DNA of 64,000 nucleotides from JBBSJZ01 sp041739875 (GCA_041739875.1 JBGSNA010000011.1:1-64000), one strand, 5' to 3'. Positions 33,621 through 43,252 are shown, numbered from the stretch's first letter. Numbers and translations: made by a program. The notes: generated by a model not told the origin, from the letters alone.

Positions 33621-35099
33621 TTAGTCCTTGTTGCCGATTTCAAAACTATTGATGTAGGCAATGGGATCTTTCGCGTCGTACTTATTTCCATCGATGAAGT
33701 CGGTTGTCGGCTCGCGATAGCCGTCGTAGTCCTCCGAGGGGAAGTCGCTAGCAGACATCTTGCCTTCGCTGACGAGCAGTGCGGCGGCCTGGCGATAAAT
33801 CTCGGGACGATAAATTTGCTTGGCTGTTTCGGCGTACCACTCAGCCGGCTTGGTTTCCGTGATTTGGCCCCAACGACGCATTTGAGTTAAAAACCAGATG
33901 CAATCGCTGTAGTGCGGATAGCTCGAGTAGTACTTAAAGAAGACATTGAAGTCAGGCATCGGGCGAACGTCGGTCTTCTGGAACACGAACGTGCCTGTCA
34001 TGCTATTGTCGATCACGTCGACGTCGGCACCAACGTAGTTTCGTCCGCTCAGAATCTGCGCTGCTTCTTGGCGATTGACTAACTTGCCATCCGCATCGAC
34101 TGCATCAAGCCACTTACCAGCTTGAATGAGAGCCTTGATGATCGCCAAGTGCGTATTGGGATGATTCGTGTTCCAGGCTTCGGTAACGCCGAACACTTTC
34201 TCCGGATTATTCTTCCAGATGTCGTAGTTCGTAGTGACAGGAACTCCGATACCCTTCACGACCGCTTGCTGATTCCACGGCTCACCAACGCAATAACCGA
34301 GAATCGTTTTGGCCTCGAGCGTCTTGGGCATTTCTGGCGGCGGCGTGACGCTCAGCAACACATCGGCATCTACGGTGCCCGTGATGTTGTCCTTGGTATA
34401 CATTCCGGGCTTGATTCCGGCAGCTGCGAGCCAGTAACGAATTTCGTAGTTGTGCGTGCTGACGGGGAAGACCATTCCCATACTGAAGTTCTTACCTTCT
34501 TGCTTATACGAATCCACGATGGGTTTAAGCGACGCTGCTGTGATCGGGTGCTCTGGCTGAGGTTCTTTCAAACGCGGCTCGTTCTCCTGCATTTGCTCCC
34601 AAATTTCATTGCTGACGGTGATACCGTTTCCGTTGTAATCGAGGCTGTAGGCGGTGATGATGTTGGCTTGAGTCCCGAAACCGATCGTGGCACCGATGGG
34701 TTGGCCAGCAAGCATGTGTGCGCCATCGAGCTGACCGTTGATCACACCGTCAAGCAGGACTTTCCAGTTCGCTTGGGCTTCGAGTTCGACATTGAGGCCT
34801 TCGGAATCAAAGAACCCCTTTTCTTTGGCGATCACGAGAGGAGCACAATCCGTGAGTTTGATGAACCCAAACTTGAGGTCTGTTTTTTCGATGTCGAGAA
34901 TGGTGGCGACGATGGCCTTAGGCGTCGTCTTTTCCACCAGGCTTTCCGCCGCTGTGGTTGCGGGCTCAGCCATTTCCGGCGTCGCTACTGCGGACTCAAG
35001 GTCATCAATCGTTATCGTTACTTTGGAGCATCCACAACCCGCGATAAACAACGCGATGTAACTCGCGAAAAGCAAAACGGTTCGGTTAGACGTCAGCAT
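33621..35099 (-). CDS. nrtA: Nitrate-binding lipoprotein of ABC transporter (NrtA/CmpA family)
   Basis: 492 residues from the ATG at 35099. A hydrophobic signal ends in the lipobox IAGC (C22), so the mature protein is lipid-anchored. The periplasmic domain starts with LKFGFIKLTDCAPLVIAKEKGFF, typical of NrtA/CmpA binding proteins, and includes GAHMLAGQPIG and CVGEPWNQQAV. An acidic, alanine-rich linker (about 30-65) separates anchor and domain. Compared with about 440 residues in cyanobacterial NrtA it is slightly longer. The family also binds bicarbonate (CmpA); nitrate is chosen because of nasA and nirA downstream. It is the first gene of the run. Confidence 0.88.
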   Translation of the reverse strand: MLTSNRTVLLFASYIALFIAGCGCSKVTITIDDLESAVATPEMAEPATTAAESLVEKTTPKAIVATILDIEKTDLKFGFIKLTDCAPLVIAKEKGFFDSEGLNVELEAQANWKVLLDGVINGQLDGAHMLAGQPIGATIGFGTQANIITAYSLDYNGNGITVSNEIWEQMQENEPRLKEPQPEHPITAASLKPIVDSYKQEGKNFSMGMVFPVSTHNYEIRYWLAAAGIKPGMYTKDNITGTVDADVLLSVTPPPEMPKTLEAKTILGYCVGEPWNQQAVVKGIGVPVTTNYDIWKNNPEKVFGVTEAWNTNHPNTHLAIIKALIQAGKWLDAVDADGKLVNRQEAAQILSGRNYVGADVDVIDNSMTGTFVFQKTDVRPMPDFNVFFKYYSSYPHYSDCIWFLTQMRRWGQITETKPAEWYAETAKQIYRPEIYRQAAALLVSEGKMSASDFPSEDYDGYREPTTDFIDGNKYDAKDPIAYINSFEIGNKD

Positions 35100-35650
35100 C
35101 AGGGCTGACCGGCAAGATCTTCGATTCACGTTGGCTAGACCGTTAACTAGTGAGAGGGAGCAATTGAGCGTTAGCAAAACTCAAAGCAACGTCCGTTCCA
35201 ATGTTCAGGCCAATATGCAGATTTAATCCCTACGCAATTTACGGCTGCTTAGCTGGCGATTTACGGTGGTCTTCAATCCCTTAGCTGATTCTCGATCTCG
35301 GCGTGTGATCATGCTCGCACTTGTCGCATCTACGGATTTGCATAGTTATTAGGCTTGTCCGCCTGGCCAATAGGCTTGCGATTGAGCGTGTCCCACCGAT
35401 TGCGCCGGTTTTGCGAGATGTAATCGCGCGGTCGAAATAGCTGGGACGGTTAGGATGCCCAGACGATGGAGGAGTTGTGTCGAAATAGCGAACCGGAATT
35501 CGCTTCGGTGCATGACAGCTTTTTTGGATCCTAATTTGCTTTGGTTGCCCTGCTTGGCGGCGAGCGGCAAACCACAGCAAACCTAGGAAATGAGCTGTTA
35601 CTCACACCTAACTCAATTCTTCATGGACCAGTGAAAGGAATCTCACAGTC
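35100..35650. promoter_or_regulatory. Divergent promoter region, nitrate run / porin, with spaced direct repeats
   Basis: 551 nt without a convincing gene. ATTTACGG occurs at 35237-35244 and 35259-35266, exactly 22 bp apart (two helical turns), with ATCTACGG at 35328-35335. Their same-face spacing is what a tandem operator would show. AATCCCT also repeats near 35225 and 35275. No sigma-54 box with correct spacing was found. Confidence 0.4.
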
Positions 35651-37240
35651 ATGCGAATCTCAATCAATCGCCGCCAGCTAAGATTGCTCGTTGCCGCTGC
35701 TTTCGCGGGAACATCGTTTGCTTCTGCAAATGCACAAGAGCTAACGGATACTCTTGTTGAAAATCCAACAACAGAATTTGTCACCGAAGACTTTGTTACC
35801 CCGATCGGTTTCATCGACGAAACGGTCATCGGTCACAAGGTCAAGGGATGCAGTTGTGGCAAGTGCACAACCACAGCTTGCTGTACGGACGAAAAGAAGG
35901 AAGCTCTCGCCGAGAAGGCAAAGGGAGCTTACAAAGGCGTATTCTACGCGAATGATTACAGCTACCTGGATGATCCCTGCTATGAAGGTCACAACCTCGG
36001 TGACTCATTCAAGCGACTGGCTGGTGGCGCACTTGATCTTGGAGGTGAAGCTCGCGTTCGCTATCACAGCGAAGAAAACATGCGCGGCCTCGGACTCACA
36101 GGTCGTGACGATGAATTTTGGTTGACACGATATCGCACGTTCGCGAATTGGCGAATGAACGATACGTTCCGTTTCTACGGAGAGTACTTGTATGCCGATT
36201 CGGCTGGCGAGACATTCGCAGCACGACCGATCGAAGAAAATCGGGGCGAGGCACAAAACTTGTTCGTCGATGCCAAGTTGATTGACAGCGATGCGGGCAA
36301 GCTGACAGCTCGCGTTGGACGACAAGAACTGTTGCTCGGAAATCAACGGCTCGTTTCACCGTTGGACTGGGCAAATACACGTCGCACATTCGACGGTTAT
36401 CGTTTGATGTTCAGCGGTGACAATTGGGATGTGGATGGTTTCTTCACCAATGTTGTCATGCGAACACCTGCGAACGCTAACCGCTGGGACAGCTCGGATA
36501 GCCTTGAAGATTTCTTTGGCGTTTACGCAACACGCAAGGGCCTAGATATCGGTACGGTTGACGCCTATTACCTGGGGCACACCAATGACAACGCCGGAGC
36601 CAACAACTTTGACTACCATACAATCGGTAGCCGTGTTGCTGGAGGCAAGGACTTGTTATACGAAGTCGAAGGCGGTGTGCAGTTCGGCAACCAATTTGGC
36701 GGCTCGGATCAAAGCACCGGTTTCTTCACCGCTGGCCTGGGCCGCAAGTTGGCGATTGGCGATTGGAACCCGACCATTTGGGGCTGGTATGATTGGGCTG
36801 GTGGTGACAGTGACGGCGCGGTACGCAACGACAATAGTTTTGATCACGCGTTCCCACTTGCCCACAAGTACAACGGTTTGATGGACTTGTTTGGTCGTCG
36901 AAATCTCAACGACGTGAACGCCCAGTTCATCACTCCAATTCTCGGCAAGAAAGTATCGCTGCTCATTTGGTATCACTACTTCTTCTTGGACCAGGCAACA
37001 ACTCCTTACAGCGTCGTAATGAGCCCATACAACGCAGCTGGTGGCGCGGTTAGCAAAGACTTGGGTCACGAAATCGACTTGCTATTCACGGTCAACTTGG
37101 ACTCGCGAAACAACGTATTGCTCGGCTACTCGTACTTCAATTCGGGTGACTATTTCAATACGCCCAATGCCGCACTGCCTGGCGTAGACAGCGGTACCGA
37201 CGCCCAGTTCCTCTACTTCCAGTACCAAACTCAATTCTAA
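35651..37240 (+). CDS. Alginate-export-type outer membrane porin with Cys-rich N-terminal segment
   Basis: 529 residues. The signal peptide probably ends at ANAQ-E (about 29). A cysteine cluster at 67-78 (C67, C69, C72, C77, C78) precedes a DYSYLDDP stretch. From about 115 on, the protein has alternating amphipathic strands, GGEARVRYHS, LTRYRTFANWRM, RVGRQELLLGNQRLVSPLDW and a final aromatic strand FQYQTQF, matching the alginate_exp barrel family. It is divergent from the nitrate transporter genes and may be the outer-membrane channel for nitrate; alginate itself is not implied. A perfectly paired stem-loop follows the stop. Confidence 0.8.
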   Translation: MRISINRRQLRLLVAAAFAGTSFASANAQELTDTLVENPTTEFVTEDFVTPIGFIDETVIGHKVKGCSCGKCTTTACCTDEKKEALAEKAKGAYKGVFYANDYSYLDDPCYEGHNLGDSFKRLAGGALDLGGEARVRYHSEENMRGLGLTGRDDEFWLTRYRTFANWRMNDTFRFYGEYLYADSAGETFAARPIEENRGEAQNLFVDAKLIDSDAGKLTARVGRQELLLGNQRLVSPLDWANTRRTFDGYRLMFSGDNWDVDGFFTNVVMRTPANANRWDSSDSLEDFFGVYATRKGLDIGTVDAYYLGHTNDNAGANNFDYHTIGSRVAGGKDLLYEVEGGVQFGNQFGGSDQSTGFFTAGLGRKLAIGDWNPTIWGWYDWAGGDSDGAVRNDNSFDHAFPLAHKYNGLMDLFGRRNLNDVNAQFITPILGKKVSLLIWYHYFFLDQATTPYSVVMSPYNAAGGAVSKDLGHEIDLLFTVNLDSRNNVLLGYSYFNSGDYFNTPNAALPGVDSGTDAQFLYFQYQTQF

Positions 37241-37269
37241 TTGCATGGATTGCAAAAGTGGTAGCGAGT

Positions 37270-37301
37270 GACGCCGTTCGGATGTGAATCCGGACGGTGT
37301 C
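37270..37301. terminator. Bidirectional stem-loop terminator
   Basis: Thirteen paired positions (GACGCCGTTCGGA with TCCGGACGGTGTC, including two G-U pairs) around a TGTGAA loop, followed on the plus strand by CGTTTGC. It lies between two convergent genes, after the porin and before the end of the unknown secreted protein gene. The U-run is short, so efficiency is uncertain. Confidence 0.6.
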
Positions 37302-37361
37302 GTTTGCAAAAGACACGCTTGCCGATCGCGTTTGCAATTTAGAACCAGCGAGAGTCAAACG

Positions 37362-39272
37362 TTAGCGGACGCCGACGGTTAGCCACCCGTCGTTGGCCGT
37401 GATTTGACTCGGTCGCAGAGTCTTGCCGCGAATCGCATCGAGAGGTGCTTCCGCAGGAACAAGGAAGGGTTGGTCGCCAAGTACTTGCGGAAACACCTCA
37501 CCAAATGACTTTTGGATTGCGGGCTTGATCGCAGACTGCGCAATTGTCAATCGACCACGACCTGGAAAGTCCACATCCACTTCACTGTCACGCAGTAGCA
37601 GGAAATTTCCTGATGAATCACGAGCTGGCGTATACGTCGTGGTGATCTCCATTGCTCGGGAAAGCTCGCGGCGTCCTTGTGAGAATCGCGTTCCTCGCAC
37701 ACCCACTCGCAATACACCATCACGAGCTTCGAAAATTACCGGGCGAGTCCTGGCAAAATCAATTTCGAATGACGGTTCTTCGCCGTCTTCTGTATCGTCG
37801 TCAAGTGCAAGCGAATCCCTCGATGTATTTGATTTCGTTGTGGACGCCGGCGCATTTCCCGTGAGCGACAACAATGGCTCGATTTGCGATTGATTGACCG
37901 TTCGACCAGCGAGCATCGGTGTCAACGCATTGTCGATCAATGTCTCATGGATTTGGATAGCGATGTCATAGACACCACTAACGGGCGGCGCTGGCATGAG
38001 ACTTCCGAGTTGGTCATCGCGACGCATCGACCCTTGAATGAAGATCGCGTTGTGAGTCGAACCCCACAATCGAGTCGGTTCAACCAAGTCCAAGCGACCC
38101 AACCAAGGACGAACCTTTGCCAAAGGATCACCGACTTGCATCGAGCTTGATTGACTGGTTTCACGCACAAATTGCTCGCTCACCTCAGCCCTCAGTTTCT
38201 CGGTCGCAATTCGATCGGCTTGCGGCTTCTGTTCGGCAGCTTTCTTTTTCGCGATCCGGCGCACAATTTTCAGGCGATGTTCGATCGAATCAATCGAACT
38301 GGCTAGTTGAACCTGCACATGTGCGGGTTGCATCGTGACACCGCTCTCGTTCAGCAACAAATTGCGAGATGCGAAAACTTGGCCGGTTCCAGTCGTATTT
38401 AGAACGACTGGCCCGTTGTAACCACGATTCGTAGCATGGAAACGGCCTTGGAGACTTACCGATAAAAGCGCCGCACCGATGGAAGGTTGCAGTGTCGCAG
38501 TGACACTTCCGTTAAGAGATGCCATGCCCACTAAGCGAGTGCCGAGAATACAGTTGCTCACCGGTCGCGATTGATTGACAGCTCGGTTGACTGTTTGTTG
38601 AACCAAGGATCCGTTGAGCGTGAGGACTGCGTTAGGTTCATCAAAGACACTTCGAATTGTCGCAACCGCGCTCGGTGCTTGTTTGGCCTCCCTGAGGACG
38701 CTGATGACCGCTCCAAGTGAAGCAACATCGTCCGCAGTCGGTATCGATTCAAATTCGCCCAGACGTTTCTCAAACGCATCCAATTGTCGTTCGAGCTGGG
38801 AAATTGATTTCTCGGCATCGGAATAACGTAGCGATGCAATCAACTCGCTGACGCTCCGGCGAAGTTGGACGAGTGTGCGAAGCTCCAAGCCTGGCGCGAT
38901 CCCAATCAGCCGTTCATGCAGGGCAACTGCTAAATTGCCTTGCGTAGCGACGGATGCATCCTCATTGACTGCTTCCCGCAACGCGTCGAGTTCGAGGTAG
39001 TTGAGCCAAGCCTCACCGTTGCTTACCGAAGTGTTTGCTTGCAGGAAGTTTTGGGTTGATCGGGCGTCCCGCAAAAACGCTTCGTTGGCACGATCACGAC
39101 TGGGCAACGTGGTCTCGCTCAAACTGTACTTAGCCGACAACGTTGCACTCAACAGTGTCGACCGCTGCGATTCTGACAACTGAGCCAAAGCGAGCGAGGG
39201 GGCGAGCAAAGAAAACAGCAGTACGGCAAACTTACGGTGCCTTAGATAGTGCGGAAAAAACAACGAATGCAT
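37362..39272 (-). CDS. Unknown secreted protein, 636 residues
   Basis: A signal peptide ends near ALAQL (about 31). The first third of the mature protein is helical, with a leucine-heptad-like stretch around 150-190 (SISQLERQLDAFEKRL). Then come beta-rich segments with ATLQPSIGAALLSVSLQGRF, GYNGPVVLNTTGTGQVFA and VFEARDGVLRVGVRGTRF. The last part mentions no catalytic motif. A lysine-rich helix (RIAKKKAAEQKPQ) lies at about 325-345. I do not recognise the family; it looks planctomycete-specific. A periplasmic structural or outer-membrane-associated role is possible. It is monocistronic, convergent with the porin. Confidence 0.75.
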   Translation of the reverse strand: MHSLFFPHYLRHRKFAVLLFSLLAPSLALAQLSESQRSTLLSATLSAKYSLSETTLPSRDRANEAFLRDARSTQNFLQANTSVSNGEAWLNYLELDALREAVNEDASVATQGNLAVALHERLIGIAPGLELRTLVQLRRSVSELIASLRYSDAEKSISQLERQLDAFEKRLGEFESIPTADDVASLGAVISVLREAKQAPSAVATIRSVFDEPNAVLTLNGSLVQQTVNRAVNQSRPVSNCILGTRLVGMASLNGSVTATLQPSIGAALLSVSLQGRFHATNRGYNGPVVLNTTGTGQVFASRNLLLNESGVTMQPAHVQVQLASSIDSIEHRLKIVRRIAKKKAAEQKPQADRIATEKLRAEVSEQFVRETSQSSSMQVGDPLAKVRPWLGRLDLVEPTRLWGSTHNAIFIQGSMRRDDQLGSLMPAPPVSGVYDIAIQIHETLIDNALTPMLAGRTVNQSQIEPLLSLTGNAPASTTKSNTSRDSLALDDDTEDGEEPSFEIDFARTRPVIFEARDGVLRVGVRGTRFSQGRRELSRAMEITTTYTPARDSSGNFLLLRDSEVDVDFPGRGRLTIAQSAIKPAIQKSFGEVFPQVLGDQPFLVPAEAPLDAIRGKTLRPSQITANDGWLTVGVR

Positions 39273-39411
39273 AAATATTGCCGCCTAAGTAGCCTGCGGA
39301 ACCTGAACATGAACCGGCAGTTTAGATAAATCTGTGTCGACAGGGAGGCGGGCAAGCGACATCTCAGCGAAAAGTCGACTGAATTCCGCTAAAAAATTAA
39401 TTCATCGCTAG

Positions 39412-41337
39412 CTATGACAACGGAAAATTGATAACCCCGTCCCAGTGCGGGGGTGCGACACGGTTGTGTTTCAGTATCAACGACAACAAGACATCCTTGG
39501 GTCGATCGGCAGCGGGCAACGCGTGTAGCCGCTCGTAGGCTTCGGACCATTGAGAATCGACCAGAAGCCGCCAACTCTCTTCGTATTGGGAAATGTGCTC
39601 ATCAGAGAGCTGAGCACAATCGTCTGGTGTGTCGGGGCGAAGTTCATAGATCTCCGTTACGGCCTGCATTCCAGCGGGTCGAACTTTGGCAAGGCGACGG
39701 AGCCGCCCCGACTGGACCAGACTCGGCGTTTCCGCTTGCGAGAATTCCTGTTTGCGTGTCGGCAATTGAGCGCGTAGCAGTTTCGCGGTTGCGGCATCGA
39801 CAAGAATCTCGGTACCGAACGTCTTGTTGAGTCCTTCGAGGCGGGACGCAAGGTTCACAACGGGTCCAAACGCAGTCACTTTCACTTGATCGACCGTCCC
39901 GATTTGGCCAGCAACGCCACGGCCCGAAGCGATCCCAATTCCACAACGCAGTTCGGTCACCACACGGCTTGCGTAGTCCGAGCGAATCCGAAGCGCGGCA
40001 TCCGCAGCTCGCGATGCGGCATCCGCCTGGGCAAGGGGCCAACCCCAGAATCCCATGGCTGCGTCACCGTGAAAGTCTCCAATCACACCGCCCGTATCTA
40101 GAATGTGATGTGTCATCACGCCCAATGCGTCGCTGACGCGGGCAAGCAATTCTAGCAAGCGTTCGGCGTCTCGTTCCGAATATCGAGAGAAACCTCGCAA
40201 GTCACAAAACATCACACACAAGTCAACTTCGCGCGGCTTGAGCACCTCGTTGGTATCACGCCCAGCGAGTGCTCGCATCACCACCGGTGCAAAAAACTGG
40301 CGCATCGCCGACTGGCGCTGCTGGAGCTGTTGAGCATGACGAACACTTGAGAGCGTTGTCGCCACAAGCCCAGTGAACTTCATGTCGTCTTCGAGTTCCT
40401 CCACTGTGTCTGCATCCGCAACGCGAATACCTGTGCCACTAAATGGACTCTCACTTGTCAGGCTTGCGTTGGCCGATCGATGGCATCCTGTGACATAAAT
40501 CGCCCAACTTGGACACGCATCGCTAACGAGCGGCACACAGAACGACCAGTCCACTTCGTCGCTCGCGGTAAACGCAGCTAGAGATTCTCGTTGGCTTGGC
40601 CAAGAATGCAAAATATTCTCGCGACGCTTGATTGCTGTTCGCACAAGCCTGGCGCTGATCGGAGGCGCCGACTCCGCGGGACCGCGGCTGTCGTAATGCA
40701 AAATATGCACGTCCTCATCACCCACACCATCAGGATCAACGTGTGGGTTCGGCTTGGAGAATGAATTGCCGCTATCCGAGATTGAACTCCCAGCCGTTTT
40801 TCTCAGGGCAACAATGGCAACGGCCATCGCGCCGGGCGTTGCGCGCATCAAGACATCAGTCACCCGGACAAGCAATTCATCATCGGTCTCGCTTCCCGCA
40901 ACCAAGTCGGGCAGGCGGCTGAGCATGTCGATACGAGCGTCAGAGTCTCGATACGGTTTGTTGGTGAGACGTTGTTGGTCAAAAACATGCTCAGTGACGT
41001 CACCCGAAGGACTCGACTCTCGGGTTCCAGGCCGCTTGGCGAGCATTAACGTTGTTTCGCCAATCACGAAGTGGTCGCCTGGGACCAAGGTGAAACGAAC
41101 TCGCTTGATGCCTTGGTGAAAGACGGGGTTCTTGGCTTGAGGCAATACAATGACTTCGACACGTTCATCGTCTTTGGGGACCAATCGCACGTGCTGTCGC
41201 GAAACCAACGAGTCCCAAGGAATCTGCCAATCGCCTTCGACTCGTCCGATGATCGGCTCGAAACCAGAAAGTACTGACGGAATCTCACGTCGCCAGCGGT
41301 GATCGCTGCGGGCACCTTGGGCAATCAGATCAGCCAT
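39412..41337 (-). CDS. FHA-GAF-class III adenylate/guanylate cyclase
   Basis: 641 residues from the ATG at 41337. An FHA-like domain (about 20-100) includes IIGRVEGDWQIPWDSLVSRQHV, where the G-R and S-RxH residues that bind phosphothreonine are kept. A GAF-like region occupies about 130-350. After a helical connector, the cyclase domain starts at about 395: CVMFCDLRGFS has the first metal Asp, GDFHGDAAMGFWG the second, and GIGIASGRGVAGQIG, FGPVVNLASRLEGL complete the core. The C-terminus has LHALPAADRPKD-type helices. No membrane segment is seen. It would make cAMP or cGMP in response to a phosphoprotein or small-molecule signal. Confidence 0.85.
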   Translation of the reverse strand: MADLIAQGARSDHRWRREIPSVLSGFEPIIGRVEGDWQIPWDSLVSRQHVRLVPKDDERVEVIVLPQAKNPVFHQGIKRVRFTLVPGDHFVIGETTLMLAKRPGTRESSPSGDVTEHVFDQQRLTNKPYRDSDARIDMLSRLPDLVAGSETDDELLVRVTDVLMRATPGAMAVAIVALRKTAGSSISDSGNSFSKPNPHVDPDGVGDEDVHILHYDSRGPAESAPPISARLVRTAIKRRENILHSWPSQRESLAAFTASDEVDWSFCVPLVSDACPSWAIYVTGCHRSANASLTSESPFSGTGIRVADADTVEELEDDMKFTGLVATTLSSVRHAQQLQQRQSAMRQFFAPVVMRALAGRDTNEVLKPREVDLCVMFCDLRGFSRYSERDAERLLELLARVSDALGVMTHHILDTGGVIGDFHGDAAMGFWGWPLAQADAASRAADAALRIRSDYASRVVTELRCGIGIASGRGVAGQIGTVDQVKVTAFGPVVNLASRLEGLNKTFGTEILVDAATAKLLRAQLPTRKQEFSQAETPSLVQSGRLRRLAKVRPAGMQAVTEIYELRPDTPDDCAQLSDEHISQYEESWRLLVDSQWSEAYERLHALPAADRPKDVLLSLILKHNRVAPPHWDGVINFPLS

Positions 41338-41459
41338 CGAGAAAATGAGCCGTTTTAGGATTTTGGGATTCGAAGGTTCGAATTGGTCTGGACACAGGCA
41401 ACCCATAACAACGATTCAACGATGGGAATTCCGTTGTTTTGGCTAGAGAGATTGTAACC

Positions 41460-41990
41460 ATGTCCGAACCGAGTCCGAGCCGCTGGTCGAATCTTCGTGA
41501 CAGCTTTGCCGCAATGCGTGAAATGCTAATAGTTGTCGCGATGCTAGCGTTACTTTTGACACCCGCTTCCGTGCGTTCCGTTCTTGAGCGCGCCGGAATC
41601 CGCAGTGTGGCGGGAGTGGAATTCGACACAACCACGCTTCACGAGTCGCGTGATGAATTAATCGCTGCCCAGACCCAGGTCGACGAGCTACGAAATGAAC
41701 TTGCATTGACCCAGCAACAATTCAATCAAGTCGCTGTCTCGACTGGCAACACACGCAATCCAAAATTTACCGAAGTCTCTGAGCTGCTGGCGAAAAGTCG
41801 TCAAAAACTGGATGCGACGGACGGCAGTCTCGGTCGATCAAGAACCATGCAAGACTACTTGTGGCGCAAACATTCCAGCGACCAAGACAATGAAACGGGC
41901 TCAGCCCCGACCCCGGATAGCGAACCATCCACCATGCCATCCACAGCTGAACATGTGCTGATGCCACCAAGCGATCTTTTTAATCGCTAG
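41460..41990 (+). CDS. Small single-span membrane protein with coiled coil
   Basis: 176 residues from the ATG at 41460. One hydrophobic segment (about 20-38, REMLIVVAMLALLLTP) is followed by a helix with heptad-like leucines (about 60-95, DELIAAQTQVDELRNELAL) and a polar, proline- and serine-rich tail. No known family was recognised. It is divergent from the cyclase gene (122 nt between start codons) and nearly touches the convergent flavoprotein gene. An alternative start seven codons upstream is possible. Confidence 0.65.
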   Translation: MSEPSPSRWSNLRDSFAAMREMLIVVAMLALLLTPASVRSVLERAGIRSVAGVEFDTTTLHESRDELIAAQTQVDELRNELALTQQQFNQVAVSTGNTRNPKFTEVSELLAKSRQKLDATDGSLGRSRTMQDYLWRKHSSDQDNETGSAPTPDSEPSTMPSTAEHVLMPPSDLFNR

Positions 41991-41995
41991 TTTTA

Positions 41996-43252
41996 TCATG
42001 TCTCGGTGCTTGCGGCTGCGATCCCAGCGGCTCGCCCTGTGCTGAAAGCAGCTTGGAAATTGAAACCGCCGATGTTTCCATCAACGTCGAGGACTTCACC
42101 AGCAATGTAGAGCCCGTCATGCAGACGACTCGCCATTGTTTTGGGATCAACTTCCGATAACGCAACGCCGCCAGCGGTGACTTCCGCTTTGTCAAAGCCG
42201 CGTGTTCCCGTGATCGGTAGCGGCATCCGTTTCAGATCACCAACCAATTGCAAGAACGCTTTCTTGGACAATTCACTGAGCGGGACATCCGGTGTGACGC
42301 GACCGACGATGGCCGCTGCCAATCGACTCGGCAACCATTCGCCAACCAGTTGACCAACCCGGCGGCGTCCCGCCGAACTGCGATCGGTGAGTCGCTCCTT
42401 GAGCGTTTCTTCATGAATGTTGGGGATCCAGTCAATTTCAAGCGGCCGATCGGCTGGTGAACTGACTTCCGTAATCGCGCCGCTTACATCCATCGCTGCT
42501 GGGCCAGAAAATCCAAAGTGTGTCAGCAATAACGAAGACCGTCGACTGGCGACCGGACGTCTTGGGTTAGCGCGATCGCGCACTGACAAAACGATGTCGT
42601 CGATAGTGACTCCGGAAAGATCGCGACTCCACGCGTCGCCACCAACAAGTGGCACGAGCGCTGGACGAGTCCGCACGATCGAGTGACCGAGCTGGGCAAG
42701 CCAGGTGTACGCGTCACCAGTCGTTCCACAGCCGGGCCAGCTTTTACCACCGGCCGTTACTACCAAAGTGTCCGCTTCGAAGGCGTCCGTTTTCGTTTGA
42801 ATTGTCCATCCGTTCTCAGTCTTCGAAACACCGGCGACTCCCTGGCATAGCAACAGATTCACACCAGCATCAACGGCTTGCGCATGCAATGCATCCCGCA
42901 CCTGAACCGCTCGATCGCTAACGGGAAACACTTTTCCAGTCTCTTCGACTTTGGTCTCCACGCCGAGCGAATGAAACATTTGAACAACGTCCGATGGCGG
43001 GAACGCGCCAACGCTAGGTTGCAAAAAACGCCCTGACTTTCCGAATGCTGCGATGATTCCCCGCGCATCGGTGTTGTGAGTGATGTTACAGCGAGTACCA
43101 CCAGACATCAGGATCTTCACGCCTGTCTTGGTATTCTTTTCGAGCAGCGTAACCTCGGCACCGCGTTTTGCTGCTTCCGATGCAGCAACCATCCCCGCCG
43201 CGCCAGCTCCAATCACGACGACGCGTTTGGGTCGATCACCTAGGTAGTTCAT
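41996..43252 (-). CDS. BaiN/YhiN-family FAD-dependent oxidoreductase (HI0933-like)
   Basis: 418 residues. FAD motif VVVIGAGAAGMVAASEAAKRGAEV is cut here to its key GAGAAG at about 15-20. ILMSGGTRCNITH, the family hallmark, lies at about 50-62. The second FAD segment is at LVVTAGGKSWPGCGTTGDAY, and the C-terminus has GLYIAGEVLDVDGNIGGFNFQAA. Length and order fit the HI0933/YhiN family, whose members include bacterial 3-dehydro-bile-acid reductases; the substrate here is unknown. It is monocistronic and convergent with the small membrane protein gene, five bases apart. Confidence 0.88.
   Translation of the reverse strand: MNYLGDRPKRVVVIGAGAAGMVAASEAAKRGAEVTLLEKNTKTGVKILMSGGTRCNITHNTDARGIIAAFGKSGRFLQPSVGAFPPSDVVQMFHSLGVETKVEETGKVFPVSDRAVQVRDALHAQAVDAGVNLLLCQGVAGVSKTENGWTIQTKTDAFEADTLVVTAGGKSWPGCGTTGDAYTWLAQLGHSIVRTRPALVPLVGGDAWSRDLSGVTIDDIVLSVRDRANPRRPVASRRSSLLLTHFGFSGPAAMDVSGAITEVSSPADRPLEIDWIPNIHEETLKERLTDRSSAGRRRVGQLVGEWLPSRLAAAIVGRVTPDVPLSELSKKAFLQLVGDLKRMPLPITGTRGFDKAEVTAGGVALSEVDPKTMASRLHDGLYIAGEVLDVDGNIGGFNFQAAFSTGRAAGIAAASTET

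Noticed and set aside
35350..35380. Possible sigma-54 promoter (TGGCC...TTGC) between nitrate and porin genes
   Set aside because: GG to GC spacing is one base too long for a functional -24/-12 element.
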